From Apodospora peruviana (taxonomy: Eukaryota; Ascomycota; Sordariomycetes; Sordariales; Lasiosphaeriaceae), in contig JAUEDM010000010.1 of assembly GCA_033439685.1 (NCBI GenBank), positions 124,001 to 188,000 on the forward strand: a stretch of DNA of 64,000 bases, read 5' to 3'. This document shows, piece by piece, positions 20,989 to 33,348 of the stretch; position 1 is the first letter of the stretch; each line of letters starts with the position of its first letter. Both the position numbers and the translations under genes were made by a program. The notes beneath the pieces are model-generated. The model saw only the letters and a program-made list of their open reading frames with translations. It ran no database searches and was not told where the DNA came from.

Positions 20989-21847
20989 ATGGCAGCCCCA
21001 AAAGACGACGAGGTCAAGCCCTGGCCACCGCAGCCTACTGGAACGACCACTTCTCGCAGTCGAACGGCGCCGACGAGCCGACTCACGAATGGCTCCGGAA
21101 CTTCGCCGAGTTGGAGCCGTTTTTTAATTCCAAGATGTTTGGCGTATCCGGCTTCGAACCTGAGAAACGTCCCCTTATTGTTCATCTAGGATCCGGTGAT
21201 AGTGTATGTACTCAAAATATGCCCATGTCCCATCACGTTGTCCTTCCAAGAGTTCCTGACGCGCTAACCTGACCCTTTATTCCGATAACAAGACCATTCC
21301 TATGGACTTTGCGGCCCGGGGTTATACCCGCCAACTTTGTATCGACTTTTCGTCGACAGTTGTCAACAAAATGACGGGCCGGCACGCCGGGCACGGAATC
21401 GAGTGGCGGCTGTTGGACTTGCGCAATATGAAGGTGGTGGTGGCTGATACTTCAATCGATGTGGCGTTTGACAAGAGCATCCTTGACGCCATGATTTATG
21501 GTAGTTCGTGGAGGCCGCCATAAGAGGTTCTTGACAACACCCTGGCGTACCTCAGCGAGGTCCACAGGACCCTGAAAGACACCGGAGGGTTGTTTTGCGT
21601 GTCTTTCAGACAACCCCACTTCATGAAGCCGCTCTTCAGCCGTGAAGGTTTGACTTAGGAGGTCGATGTTCAGGTTCTTGGCGACAGTGGGTCGTTTGAT
21701 TATTATGGATACCTGTTGAGCAAGACAAGACAGTGTGAAAAGAAGGGTGAAAAGAAGGGTGAAAAGAAGGGTGAAAAGAAGGGTGAAAAGAAGGGTGAAA
21801 AGAAGGGTGAAAAGAAGGGTGAAAAGAAGGGTGAAAAAGAGGTTTAA
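20989..21847 (+). pseudogene. Pseudogene of an eEF1A-lysine-methyltransferase-4-like (class I SAM) enzyme
   Basis: Reads as a small SAM-dependent methyltransferase of the METTL13/EEF1AKMT4-like group. The ATG at 20989 is out of frame with the body. The body frame (from about 20991) gives ALATAAYWNDHFSQ, EWLRNFAELEPFF and the SAM motif IVHLGSGDS. It then splices across 21204-21292 (GTATGT...ACAAG) into TIPMDFAARGYTRQLCIDFSS, GIEWRLLDLRNM and VAFDKSILDAMIYGS. Frame stops are TAA at 21521 and TAG near 21656, both possible from Gln codons by C-to-T change; homologous text continues after each (EVHRTLKDTGG, FRQPHFMKPLF, SFDYYGYLLSKT). The 3' end is a GEKK repeat tail ending at TAA 21845. One frameshift plus two stops make it non-functional. 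Confidence 0.75.
21734..21841 (+). repeat. 12-bp minisatellite (GGTGAAAAGAAG), about nine units
   Basis: Seven perfect units (21746-21829) are flanked by one imperfect unit on each side. In the pseudogene frame the array encodes Gly-Glu-Lys-Lys repeats. The unit length is a multiple of three, so expansion did not change the frame. Confidence 0.9.
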
Positions 21848-22041
21848 AGCTCGGGGGAAGGAGTTGACAATGAGGTATAGATTGAGAAGAGGGGACGGAC
21901 ATAGAGAAATGGCGGGAGACTGGCAAAGACAAGGAGGAAACTATACAGAAATAAGGCTATAGAACTGTATCTACAAACTGACAAACCACTAAGGGGTATC
22001 CCCTCAAATAGAAAAGAAGCCACACTCCAGCAGCTCTATCG

Positions 22042-24130
22042 TCACTCTTCCTCAGCTTTGTCTTTCTCCAGCGCCCTCAACATATCAATAAACTCACCCG
22101 CCCCTTTCGGCGCCCCGTCAACATCATCCACATCCGCCGGAGGAGGGTAATTCTGATACCCAGGCACCAGTTGTGTCCCCTTCCACGCCGTCGGCATCGT
22201 CTTATCTTTAACCCTAGCAGCCCATCTTGCCCTCACCGTCTGGTTATTGGCCACCATCCTCGCCGCCTGGCGCGCGATCTCGGTGACAGCACGCGGCCCG
22301 ACCTCAAAGGGTCTGTAGAACAAATGGTCCTGCGGCATCTTGCAGATGGTCGTCGTCCTCAAACTGGTTGCACTCGTCGGTACCGGGCGACGACCTTTGA
22401 TCGTAGGAACAGGTTTTATGCTCTTTCGATTCGTAGACCCTTCAATACAGGGCGTGCTGACATTCAAAAACCCGTCCTCAACCGGTCTCATCCCCAACCC
22501 CTTGTGGTCCTGTTGGCCACCACGGCGAAGCTGGCCTTCAGCAATCATATCCAGTAGATACTCCGCCATGTCGTAGATGATCCCGTCTCGCAAGGGCTGG
22601 TGAATCTTCCTCTTAGTCACTCGATCTTGGGTCTGGTCATCTCGTCGTCTGTGCTTCACAGGCAACGGAGACCGCGAGTTACCTCCAGCTTGAACCGGAT
22701 CCGCTGTCCGGAGAACACCACCGTCCTCAACGTTGATGTCGTTGGCACTACTACCTTGCAGCGGCGAAGCAGCAGCCTCCGGATCGGGTTTGCCCACCCA
22801 TTGTTCCAGCTTCACATGCATATGCATGTTCCACTCCCTTGTCAGGCGAACGGCGTTCTTCATCTGCTCGGCTTTGGTGTGGACGGCGGGAATGTCGGGC
22901 CGTTCCTTGTTCCATCCAGGAGTCATCGAGGGGTCAAACAACGTCGGGAGCAGGACCCGGAAGTTTCCTCGTTGACTACCCGGGGGCACCGCAACGTTGG
23001 CCTCTTGGATCCTTTTTCTGCTCGTGGTGATATTAGCAACGTTTTTACCGAGGTCAATATTCGCATCAGACCACGCGATCGAGTTCTCGTCCATTGCGCT
23101 CTGATATAGACGTTCGACTTGTTCAAAAACATGGTCCGCAAGCAAGCTGATATGCCCTGTGCTTACGAAGATTGGCATAGCCGCGAGGGACCAGACGTCC
23201 CAGGCGCCGAGGGTGAAAACCCAGAGAGTCTCTGATGGCGGGTGGTGCGGCTTGTTTGATGCCAGGAAGGACGTCATCTGCCTGCTCAAATCCGGCCGAG
23301 ATCTGTCCACGGGGTATTTCCGAGGATAAAAGCTGTAGTCAAGGCCAGGGCTGGCTTTAGCGGCCGTCTCGTTCAGTGTCTCATTCAATAACTGCTCGGT
23401 CGCTCTGGTATAAAGGTCTTGGGATATGATGGAATGGGTCAAGGGGTCGAAACTGGGTGTGAACGAGAGGTAAGACGAGCAACGGAGCTGCAAGGATGTC
23501 AGTAACTGTGTCTGGCATAAGCACCGATGCATTTGGGTTTCGGCTTACCTCGTGACATAATAGCTCCGTCCATCCAGGCCGCCGTGTTTCCCCGTTTCGT
23601 TCGAGACGCGCAGGGGTTGCCACGTCGTCCTCTCCAAAGACAACAATTCTCAGGCCTCCAGCCACACCGACTTCCTCTTCCTCGTCAATTCTGCCGAATG
23701 TAGCCTCTTCATTCTCTCCTACTGTTCCAGACCAACTCCGGAAGTTACTTGACGCAACGGTAGACAATCCTCCTGGGGCTAGTCTGAATATGAGAATGAG
23801 GACAGCAAAGCATGCTGCTAGATGAAGCAAGATTTTCGGGCCTCCCCGCAGCACTCGTATTGAGAAAAAGGCAAATAGGCCATGCAGTCTATGTTCGGAG
23901 AGGCTTGAATGCTCTGAGAATTTGTAAAGGCGGTGGTAGTCGTGCATGCCGGCGGGAGAGCCTTCGTGACCGGGCTGGGACGAAGAAGGTTGCACGTCGA
24001 GCTGGTTATGAAGAGTGGGTGGTTCCTGTTCAACGGACAAGCACGGCCCGGTGTGAGAATCGTCGTGATTGGTGTTTCCGACGAGCGAGCCCGTATTTTC
24101 GAACGGCACAAATAACCCTGGAGAGAACAT
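22042..24130 (-). CDS. Membrane-anchored GDSL lipase/acylhydrolase-like protein
   Basis: 675 residues in two exons, 24130-23549 and 23487-22042. The 61-bp intron (23488-23548, GTAAGC...TTGCAG) is phase 0. The N-terminus is polar, followed by one hydrophobic segment (about residues 100-118, ILLHLAACFAVLILIFRLA), suggesting a type II membrane protein with the bulk on the lumenal or outer side. After this a beta-strand and turn (RIVVFGEDDVATP, about 161-173) takes the position where GDSL hydrolases have FGDSL; further matches are WTELLCHE and LWVFTLGAWDVWSL. The usual Ser nucleophile position appears to be Asp or Glu, so activity is doubtful. A Lys/Arg/Pro-rich insert (about 440-500) and an acidic C-terminus follow. 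The GDSL relation is an inference from block order and moderate in confidence; the gene model is strong. Confidence 0.65.
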
Positions 24131-26294
24131 TGTATTAGATCATGAACATGTAGATACATCATGTAAGGAGCAAAAGTTCGATAAATGTTGTGTGAGGAAA
24201 TCAAGGAAGCATACAAGTTATGGAGTGGCGATGATGAATCCAGAAGCCGAGCACGAGATCATCTGAACTCCGAAACCTTCAATCTTGGTACGAGGAGCTA
24301 TGTATGATCAATACTGTTTGTCTTAATGCACGAGCGGTCACCCCCTATGCGACCAGGCAATGCCGGAAACCCAATCGGACCAAAGTTATGGCTTTCAACA
24401 CTGAGCAAAACTCGAATGGAAACACAGTCCAGTTGTCGCTTTAAGATTTCCAGGCTTGAACCCGGCGTCTTTCAAAACCCGGTAAACCTCGAACGGGATA
24501 TAAGTGATCAATCGATTTTCGGCCCGTTGCGGCTTGGCTTGACTCCAATTGCGGGAGGCGTCAGCGCCAAGACTCCGGGGAGCCGTTATGCCAAGGCGGC
24601 GTGTTGTTCGGGTCGATGGTCGCCAAGGCCGGGTATCGCGCCAACTGCCGTGCCACCGGGATCTGGGGGCCGAAGCCAAGGATCAAACGTTTCCGATGGG
24701 ACGCGCAACGAAATTCGTCCGCGACAGAAAAATTGGAAACTTTAGCTGGGAACCTGTTAAGCGTGAGAAACGAGCGGGCGAACGGGAGAATGAATGGTGC
24801 AACGTAAAAGAACAGGAACAGCCAAGGAAATTGGTGGCAGACGGAAATAAAAAGAAATGATATCGGACGCCACGCAAGGTCGGGCCGGCATGGACTGAGG
24901 TACAGTCGTACGGAAGGTACCGGGCCACGCTGGCGAGGGTCCCAGCGACATGACTAGTGCTTGATGGCATCTGGGATCAAGGTGGCTGCCCGAGTTTTGA
25001 GCGGGACGTAGCTTGATTAGGGGTCCTCATCCAGGGGCGCCAACACTCGAACATACTGTAGCGGAGAGGACGAGGAGATTCCATCATGATCCCCTTGTGC
25101 ACTCCATTAGTTTCTGCTTGTTTGTACATGCATACCTAGGTACGTACAATGCCCCATCTTGAGTGTTTTCTTCTTCTGTGAAATGCGGCACAACGCATTG
25201 TGGGACAGTCCAGCACTGGTAGTACATTGCACGCGCAAGGTCGAGAGGAAGTCACCTATCTGGAAGAGTTTTCTAGGATATTTTGGTTTGGGACTGGTGG
25301 GTTCAGGGTCGGCCTTCGCTCTAATGTGGGAAATTGGCGCTGTCCCAGTCCAATTTGGGAAGTGAAGTCGAGATGGATCGTTCTTTCCTCTGCTGTCCAC
25401 TCCATGTGCATGCATTGGCCGGCCGGCGAACTGAGGAAGGTGCAGTGGAGGTGCAGCAGATGTTTGATGGCGTCGTCAGCTGGTGGGGCACCTCATGGCC
25501 TGAGTTATGGAGGCGACTTGAAGGGTCTTTCCGCGCGTTATCACAAACAGGGGATACTTGCATTTCGAGGGTTGCAGTTTGTGGACATTTTTAGATCAGC
25601 ACCAATGGTCAAGCACTCCAAAGCCGATACATCAGATAGTAGCTGTATTGTGACGGCTGCCGAGGCGAGTAAAACCTGGGGCGGCCGGTATCAGATCAAT
25701 GTTAGCAGCGAAAGGTTATTCTGGTTGATCCTGAACTTCACCGTTTCACAAGAGAAATAAGCATCGCGCCATATCTGGAGGCTGAAGACCAACGTCTGCT
25801 TGCCACCCAAGTTTTGGGTTCATGGAGCGGAAAACACCAAGAAACTCAGTCGCCCACACCTCGAGAAGACAACATTTTGAACATTGGACTCTTGGAGCAA
25901 CGTTGTCTTAGAGTCTGCTCGAGATGAGTTGCGGCAACTGCTATCGTCCCCCCACATCCCGTCATAATTGTGAGTGGGTTCGTGTGGAACGAGATGACGA
26001 GTTCACGTTTCATCACCAGTGCTTAGCTCCGGATTCCAGGGACCAGGTCCACTTGATCGCAATGAGATCGTGGTGATCTGCCGTGCGCTACCACAGCTGA
26101 GTACATATCACTCAATTAGCGCCACGAAGCGAGATATTTAACGGGGTTTACCGTTGGTGAGTGGAGCTGCGTATACATATTCCATACTCCATAGTTGGGT
26201 TGAGTTGAGATTTGAGTAGATAAGCACCTTGTTTTCCAGTTCCCCGGACCTTATAGTTCCATCCTCCCCGTCCATACACATCATGCTCCTCCAC
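24131..26294. other. Intergenic, about 2.2 kb, no gene seen
   Basis: The scattered open frames overlap on both strands, have no family motifs and no consistent splice signals. A TACCTAGGTACGTAC motif lies at 25132-25146. It includes the upstream region of the GDSL-like gene and the 3' flank of the DUF6640 gene. Confidence 0.5.
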
Positions 26295-26791
26295 CTACTT
26301 ACTGGCCTGACGCTCGAGCAACCACCCCGCCACCGCAAAGGTCGCAAAGGCCGTAAAAAACCGGCCCTGTGGGAATGATCCCGGCGGCCCGAACTCCGGG
26401 TCGACACCATCCGTCCCGGGATACAGGATGGCCGCCAGCCCCGTCAGCCAGTAGATGGTACCCGTGCAGACGGCAATATTCAGCGAGTCTCGTTTGAGCT
26501 GTCTCATTGTAGCCACAGGCCTTGATTTTGAAGTGAAGAGCGGCCACCATGTGAAGTAGAGCGTGGCCAGACCCATGCTAACTGAAAGTGATATGGTGTG
26601 GCCCACGTGGAATCTGCCCAGACAGCCAGAGGTTAGCAGGGTGAGTGAGGTGGTAGGTACATAGAAAGGGAAACTCACTTCGCATGGGGCGTGAACCGGG
26701 GATTGAAGATGTGAGTCTCATTCCAGTCGGCCATGATGGCGCCGAAGATGAGGCCAAAGGCATCGAGCGTGAGGAGGATCTGGCCCAGCAT
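26295..26791 (-). CDS. DUF6640-type small integral membrane protein
   Basis: 143 residues in two exons, 26791-26679 and 26613-26295. The 65-bp intron (26614-26678, GTGAGT...GGGCAG) splits a Lys codon. The text FGAIMADWNETHIFNPRF followed by TPHAKFHVGHTISLS matches a fungal family of four-helix membrane proteins with conserved DWNETH and HAKFH motifs (DUF6640 from memory). About four hydrophobic segments are visible: LLTLDAFGLIFGAIM, ISLSVSMGLATLYFTWW, IAVCTGTIYWLTGLAAI and FFTAFATFAVAGWLL. Function unknown. The second Met-initiated frame on this strand begins inside the intron and is not the real start. Confidence 0.85.
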
Positions 26792-29700
26792 CGCTGTATA
26801 AGTCACTTGATACTTCCAATCAGTATCTTCCGCTAGGTTCTATGGTTGTCATAAACGCCAAAACACTCATATGAGAAGCCTTCAAGATCGTGGATCGTGT
26901 TAAGGTCTTTATATTTTCCTCCGATCATGCTGTTTCCTTCTATAGTGGAACCCCGCATGGCGTTAAAAACTCGGCGAGTCAGCTCGGCGGCCGCTAATAA
27001 TAGGCCAGTTGACGAACAAAACCCGGAATCCTGCTCCTGGGTAATCGCAGAAGGATATAGCAAATCCAGTATCATCGGTCGGAGTGCGGAGCAAATTTAG
27101 GACCGAACTCATTCCAAGCTTTCAATCGCCGAGTGTGACCCGGCGACGCAATCTAACGTTCACTAATAATTGGATCAGTCAGTTTTGTCAGTTAAGAGAT
27201 GATACCCTGCCCGGCTGCGGCCTCTTGGTGAATGTCGGAGACCGAGCGGAGCTGGAACCGTGAAGGGCCTTGGGACTGCTTGGTAATATCTGGACTACCG
27301 TTCTGCGGCTCCGATCACAACTGTACCAAGCCGGTAATCCAATAATGGGAAAGGATGTCCCTGATAAGAGCTTGTGAAAGTTCGGATAATATATTTGCAA
27401 GACGTGAGATGGGGAATAGGGGTTGACACGATGAACCGTTGACATTCGACTTCTGGACAACTGCCAGCCAGCAGTGCCAGTTCCCGTCATTGATAGGAAG
27501 GAATTGATCGGCATGAAACCCGTTGTGTTTGTTGGCTCGAATCATCCGTCCATTCGGCTGCACTTTGTGATCGCTACCAGCTGGAGTCAAACCTTGTTGA
27601 CTGCCCTGAAGTGTGGTTGGTGTGCGGGGTGTCGGTGCGGGCAAACCAGCCGCTGGAGTTTGCGCCCCAAACGTTTTTCACCTGGCGCCGTAAGCCCAAC
27701 CCGTTGGACCTCCTGGGGCACTCTGGTCACAGACCCAGAACCCCTCTCCCATATCTGCCTTCAATGGCATGTCGCAACATCCCATCGACATCCAAATTTC
27801 TCAACATCGTATGCTCGCATCAATCCGTAACTCATTCCTCTAACTTGACCGATACAGCTGCACAATCATTATCCCTACCCAGGACCACTCTCTTGGGCTA
27901 TTTCCCACCATATCGCCACCAAAGTATGTTTCCGATCTCCAGGTCCTGGGTATGCTCCCCGCATCACTGGGCAGGGCAAGGCACAGACAGGACAGCAGCC
28001 CAGGTGTGAATCATATCCATCTACCCGTCAGACCACCTGAATGATCCATCGCTAACCTGACACATATCTCAGGTCAGTCATATCGTTCATCCATTATCCA
28101 TCCACCGCCCTTTTGGTCGTCACTTCCTACACATCGACCATATCAAAACGCCCACAATCATCAACATGTGACGCTCGGGCGGTGATAGGGAGCAAACAAG
28201 CTTTTGTTCGCTCCCTCCGCTAAACTTTTACACCGCCGTAACCGACCCACTGTCACCCAGCGCTTCCCAGCCGCCCACGACAGCACCGTCCTCAACCGTC
28301 CGTCCATCCAACGGCATGCCAATATGTCATTGCTGCCAGCACACACAAAACCGGAGGATAAAGAGTCAAAATTTGGGGTTGATCATCGCCGTCAATGGTC
28401 GATTCATTCTCCCAGAGAAAAATGCAAGACATCAAAAAGAGCAACTTTGGCGGGCTGGAATATCACACCCTCAACCCCTGAATCAAGGGCGCCGTCAAAA
28501 CTCCGCCCACGCCCACGCTCACGCAGCAAGCATGGCCTCTTCAAACTACAAGATTTGCCCGCACCCCAAAAGATTTTTTTTTTGGTTTGCAAATAACTAA
28601 CCGTCGCAGATATAGGCATCACTCACTCCTTCACCAATTTCTGGCAGCCTGGCAGCCCTCAACCTTGGTTGACACTCACGAGAGCAGGCGCAACCAAGTA
28701 CCAAGTGGAGCACAACTGGCTTCGTCTTCGACCTACCCTCTTTCAGTTCCAGCCAACGACCGTTATCTGGCCAGCACTCGATGATGACACACAGAACAGA
28801 CGCACCAAAGTCCATCGGTTCCAAGTGGGACCAGAATCCGATTCGCCATATCATGATATGGTACGACCTCTGCATGAGGAGACATCGACCATACCATCCA
28901 TGATGACCATGGCCAACAAATGCGACGACAGACGGGCGAGGTGTGTGAACACGCATTTTTACCATCCTATTTCTATTTTCGCACTATTTTCGCGGCCCGA
29001 AACAATTTACAGCTATCTCGAATTCGCAAGTGCAACCCTCGAGCAGAGAAAGACCCGAAAGCTGAGCCAGTGCTTCGGCTCGCGGAGCATTACAAAGAAA
29101 GCACAACAACCAAGCACACAGAGCAAAACACACGACAACCAAGCAAGCACAACACGCAGCCAACCTCGATCAATATTTACGGTACTCAACAATTTTCGGT
29201 TGTTTTTTGTCTTGGTTGCCCCTTGACCATTCTTGGCCAGGGAACTATAAAAACGATGCTCTCCCTTCCCCAACCAATCACTTCCTCTTCCCTTTCCACA
29301 CACACACTGAAACTGACAATAACTGGAACTCTGCAGCAAGAAACAAGAAGAGGCGACGCTTCCCACGCAAATACCATCCTATACCATCCATCCGTCATCG
29401 CTCAGGTCCAAGTATCATACGCGCCCAAACCCTTTCATCAATCACAGCGTGGCGCACAACTCCTCGAGGACCACGAAACCCACGGCAAGACGAGAAACAA
29501 AAAATTAAGCACCCCCACGCGCCGCCCCAAACCCCACGAAAAATGCAATGTAATGTATCTCCATGCCTTTTTTGTTTGGGATCATAAACCCTACCATGAA
29601 CCATTTTCATGCTCAGGATACCGTTACTGGGGAAAGCAAGGTCCTCCTCATTCTGGATCCATCGCTTGCGCCAAAGAAAAGATCAAAACATCAAATATTC

Positions 29701-30231
29701 CTACAGGTGGGAAGAGAAGAGGAAGGGGTAGCGATGAGCGAAGAAGCGCTGACGTGAACGTTGTTCACATATTACTTCGGGAGTACCCGATCAGCGGCAA
29801 CTCCTTGCAATCCACAAGCGTGGATGCAATAGGAGGGAGGCGAGGGTATGTGTGATAGGCGTGGTGTCGAGCATTTGAGGACGATCCCAATGGCATGGGG
29901 CAGCCGAGAAGTCTCACTTCGTGAGATGAAACCTCCATCCCATCTGCAACCGGACCGCCAGCTCCAACCACCCTCGAGTTGATGTGTATCAAACACAGGA
30001 AGAGCCAGCGTCTCAAACTCAGAGCCGATCATTTCAAAGCCATCTCCCCACAAAAAGAAAATAAGGGAGGCCTCAATATCGCAGCCAAACGAACATAACT
30101 CATACAGACAGATTTTCTCGTTGATGGAGCGTCGACTAGGTGAGGCGCAACATGACATTCTTGGACGGTTAAGGCCCGAAGAATATGCGTTGCAGATGCT
30201 GTCCAACTGACAGGTGTGGCATATGCGACAC
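26792..30231. other. Intergenic, about 3.4 kb, no gene seen
   Basis: Contains promoter DNA of the DUF6640 gene on the left and, near 29770-30231, presumably the long 3' untranslated region of the BET-protein gene. 28900-29560 is unusually rich in CA/AC dinucleotides on the plus strand. The longest frame (28920-29855, +) has no recognisable domain and an odd composition, and I do not call it. Confidence 0.45.
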
Positions 30232-33200
30232 CTATTCCTCCTCAGAGCTCTCCTCGTCCTCGCTGTCTTGGTTCAGCTGTGGGGCCGGGTCGGCAGATGC
30301 CCGGCCATTACCCTCAATCGACTCCATCGGCTCCTGACTGCCGGAGCCATGACGGCTGGCTTGGGCCCGAAGATCATTGAGCTGCTGAATACGGCGTTCT
30401 TGTTCTATCTTACTCATGGGCTTGTTCTTCTTGGACTTGGAAGCAGTCGGCTTGGACTTGTGTGAGGTGGTCTCTGCAGGCGGAGGTGCCGCGAACGTCT
30501 TTTCCTTCTGGGCCCGCAGTTCAGGGAAGCTCTTGGTGGCAATGTCGTACAGCTTGGCCAAAGCATTGTCCGACAGCTGTTCAATATCAAGCTCGAGCTC
30601 CCCAGAGTCGTTCTCTCCCTGGCCAGTATCGGTCTTGATAATATCGATAGCCCGCTCAAGCTGGGGCCCTTCGAGATCGGCAATGCCGGCTGCGATGATC
30701 TCCTTTTCGAGTGCGCCCATCTTTCGCTTGGGTTTCTTCGCGCTCGCCTTCTTTGGAACTCCTGCACCACTTGTGCCAGTGGGGAGAGACTTCTTGTTTC
30801 CGCCACCCGCACCGCCAGTGGCTGCGCCCGACTTCTTGGGCTTGGACGGTTTCGAAGGCTTTGCAGCCTTTTTGGGAACCATCGCCGCGATCTTCGCTCG
30901 CTCCGCGAGTATCTTCTTTTGAATATGCTGAACGAAATCTTGAGCTATGTCTAGCTCGTTGACTTCGGCCGCGTCCGAGGTCATCAATTCCATAATCTTC
31001 TTGTTTTCCTCATCCAGGCGCTTCATGTAACCGGCAAGACGTTGAGTTGCGGCCTTGCGTTCAGCTTCAAGCTCGGGTTCAGGATCAGATTCGGGCTCCT
31101 CATCGTCGGAATCGTCTCTGGGATGTGGGCTTGTCGTGGCCTGTGAGGTTGTGGTGGTCGGCGGGGCATGTTTTACCATCCACTCGTCTTTCCTTGCCAT
31201 CTCCCTCTTGTAGAGGCTTTGCAGCCTCAAAGCCTGAGCATAGACCGTGTGATCCTCTCCGTTGAATGTTTTGCAATTCTTTACTATAAGATCGAAGTCC
31301 CTCTCGAACTCCTTTGCATTGACGTATTCTCCGGCAGACATCTTACTGGCCATGGTAGAGAGATCCATTGGCTTCTTGATGATCTTATGATATGAAGGAA
31401 TGTTGAGCGCGACAGGGTCAACAGGCAGCAAGAAAGGACCATTGGCATCAAAGTATTTCGTTTTTCTGATTTCGGTCAGGACCTCGTCGCAGAAGCGCAG
31501 CTCTGGAGAAAGCTTCTTCTTGCGTTTGGTATCGTAGACTAGGTCCTTGGAGTGTGCAGGCTTGACCGGTCGCTTGGCACGGCCGTCGCCCTTGGTAGAG
31601 TCACGCCGAATCAGCGGCACGCCATTGTTGTTTGCGGGGATAGCAAAGGCAGGCGACTCGATGACAGGGGGCTTCGGCGGGGGGCTCTGGGCAGCAGGTT
31701 TGGGGGGTTTCGGGGGCGCTGCAATGGGTGTGGTCTGTTGAGCAGACGTCCGGGGTTCCGTATGCCGCGTGGGATGCTGCTTAACTGGTTCTTTCTTGTC
31801 AGGTTTGGCCGGTTCGACTGCCCAGAGGTCATGCATCCTCTCCAGAACGCCTTGGCGGGTTTTTTGCGCCAAGATTGTGACATCGTGACCTTCACCGTTG
31901 AAGAGAATCGAGTTCTGGACCAGACGGTCAAGATCGGCCTTGAACTCGCCCATATTCGCATACTTGGGCAGGTCTGCGCGAAGTCGCTTCTCCATTGTGC
32001 TGAGATCTGTCGGGTCCCGTACCTTCGCAGAGTAATCTGTCCAGAGACCAGGCCACAGTTGTGCCACTGGAAGCTTGAAACTAGCACCCGCCTTCGTTTT
32101 CTTGACCAGTGCAAGAACATTTCTAAGCTGTCTGCTCTGCCAGTCCGTGATCGGGTTGGGGTTCAGAGACTCGTGATCCAGCGGCTTCGGATCCCCGTTC
32201 TCCAAATAGAGAGATGACTTTGTCGAGTTCACAGGTGAGTGGACATCCATTTTGTCTTGCGTTGGGACCGACCCCGTTTTGACTTCTACCTCTCCCGCTA
32301 TGGCACCCAGCTTGGCACGTTTGGCAATAGGCTCCCCTTCGCTATCGGGGGATCGCTCTCTTGAGACCTTGGCAACGGCAGGTGGGGCATCCGACATGCT
32401 CGTATCAGCGGTTATCTGTTCAGTCGGCGACACCTGAAGTGGATCAACGGCAGCGATCGGGCCAGCTGCCTGGATGTTCGAATCATCGCCCGGCGTGACT
32501 GGGGGCGCGTCCGTCATGGTGGTCTCCTGAGTGCTCACGACATGTTCTGCGCTGGATGCAGGCTCAGCCGAAGCATTTGCATCAGCCATCACGACGTCTT
32601 CCATGCTCTCGGGTAATGCTGACGAGTCGGGCGCAGATTCAGTGGTAGCTGGGATGAGTGCCTCGGCAAGTTTTGCCGGGGATGTGTTACGTGCAGCGGT
32701 TTCGTCGCCTGAAGGTTCGGTCGCTTCTTTTGCGGGTGCGCTATCCTCTTCAGCAGCAACTGCGACAGCCGGCTCGGCGGGCTCTGTAGTCGGTTCTGCA
32801 GATTCCTCAGCTACTGGATCCGCAGGCGGTAATACATTATCGTCCACCGTCGCTGCGACCGCCTCGTCCACGGTCTCCTGGTCGGTTTGATGGCGCGCAG
32901 GTCCTTTTGATGGTTGTAGATCCTCTACCTGCACGTCCTCGTGTGCAATCTGAGTTTGTTTGGCAACTGAGTCCTCAGCTACGGCAGGTTGCTTATCTTG
33001 GTGGGTCGGCACACCATCAGATTTGGACTCTGATTGAGATTTATCTGGAGAAGTATGGCTATAACGAAATGCGGTAAGTATGGGGATCCAGTTGGCTTTT
33101 AGAGAGAGCAGGAAGGTGGAAAACGCGACAATCGCAGTTCGGTACGGCGCACCAGTGAATGAGAAGCCTCACTGTGGAATGAGCAGGCGCTGGTGAATGG

Positions 33201-33348
33201 GCCCAGGCCGGAGGAAGAGAAGGTCTGCAACTCACCCATTGACCTCTAAAGTGCCGTTGCGGCCGTCGATGTCGAGCGCTGTGTCCATCTTGATGGGCTT
33301 CTCGTCAAGAAGCCCGCCTTCCGAGTGTTGCGTCGTCATAACTGCCAT
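30232..33348 (-). CDS. bdf1: BET-family double bromodomain protein, BDF1-like
   Basis: Nuclear reader of acetylated histones H3/H4; BDF1 proteins associate with TFIID and SWR1 in yeast. Exon 1 is 33348-33236 (MAVMTTQHSEGG...LEVNG) and exon 2 is 33058-30232. The 177-bp intron (33059-33235, GTGAGT...TTATAG) splits a Gly codon. The product is 979 residues. The N-terminus is long, acidic and Ala/Glu-rich with a basic AKRAKL stretch. Bromodomain 1 is about residues 338-447 (LFNGEGHDV). Bromodomain 2 is about 555-660 (LPVDPVALNIPSYHKIIKKPMDL with acetyl-lysine Asn in TFNGEDH). An acidic then Lys-rich linker follows. The ET domain is about 814-884 (EKEIIAAGIADLEG, ELELDIEQLSD), and the acidic tail ends EDEESSEEE. 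Bromodomain 1 is clearly more diverged than bromodomain 2. Symbol by homology. Confidence 0.92.

Noticed and set aside
21636..21932. Minus-strand frame with repeated FHPS units
   Set aside because: It is the antisense reading of the 12-bp minisatellite; a 12-bp unit opens all frames.
22171..23109. Plus-strand frames opposite the GDSL-like gene
   Set aside because: Antisense shadows of a well-supported spliced coding region.
28920..29855. 311-codon open frame on the plus strand
   Set aside because: CA/AC-rich composition creates an open frame; no domain, no plausible start context, and stretches look translated from repeats. Lies in a spacer.
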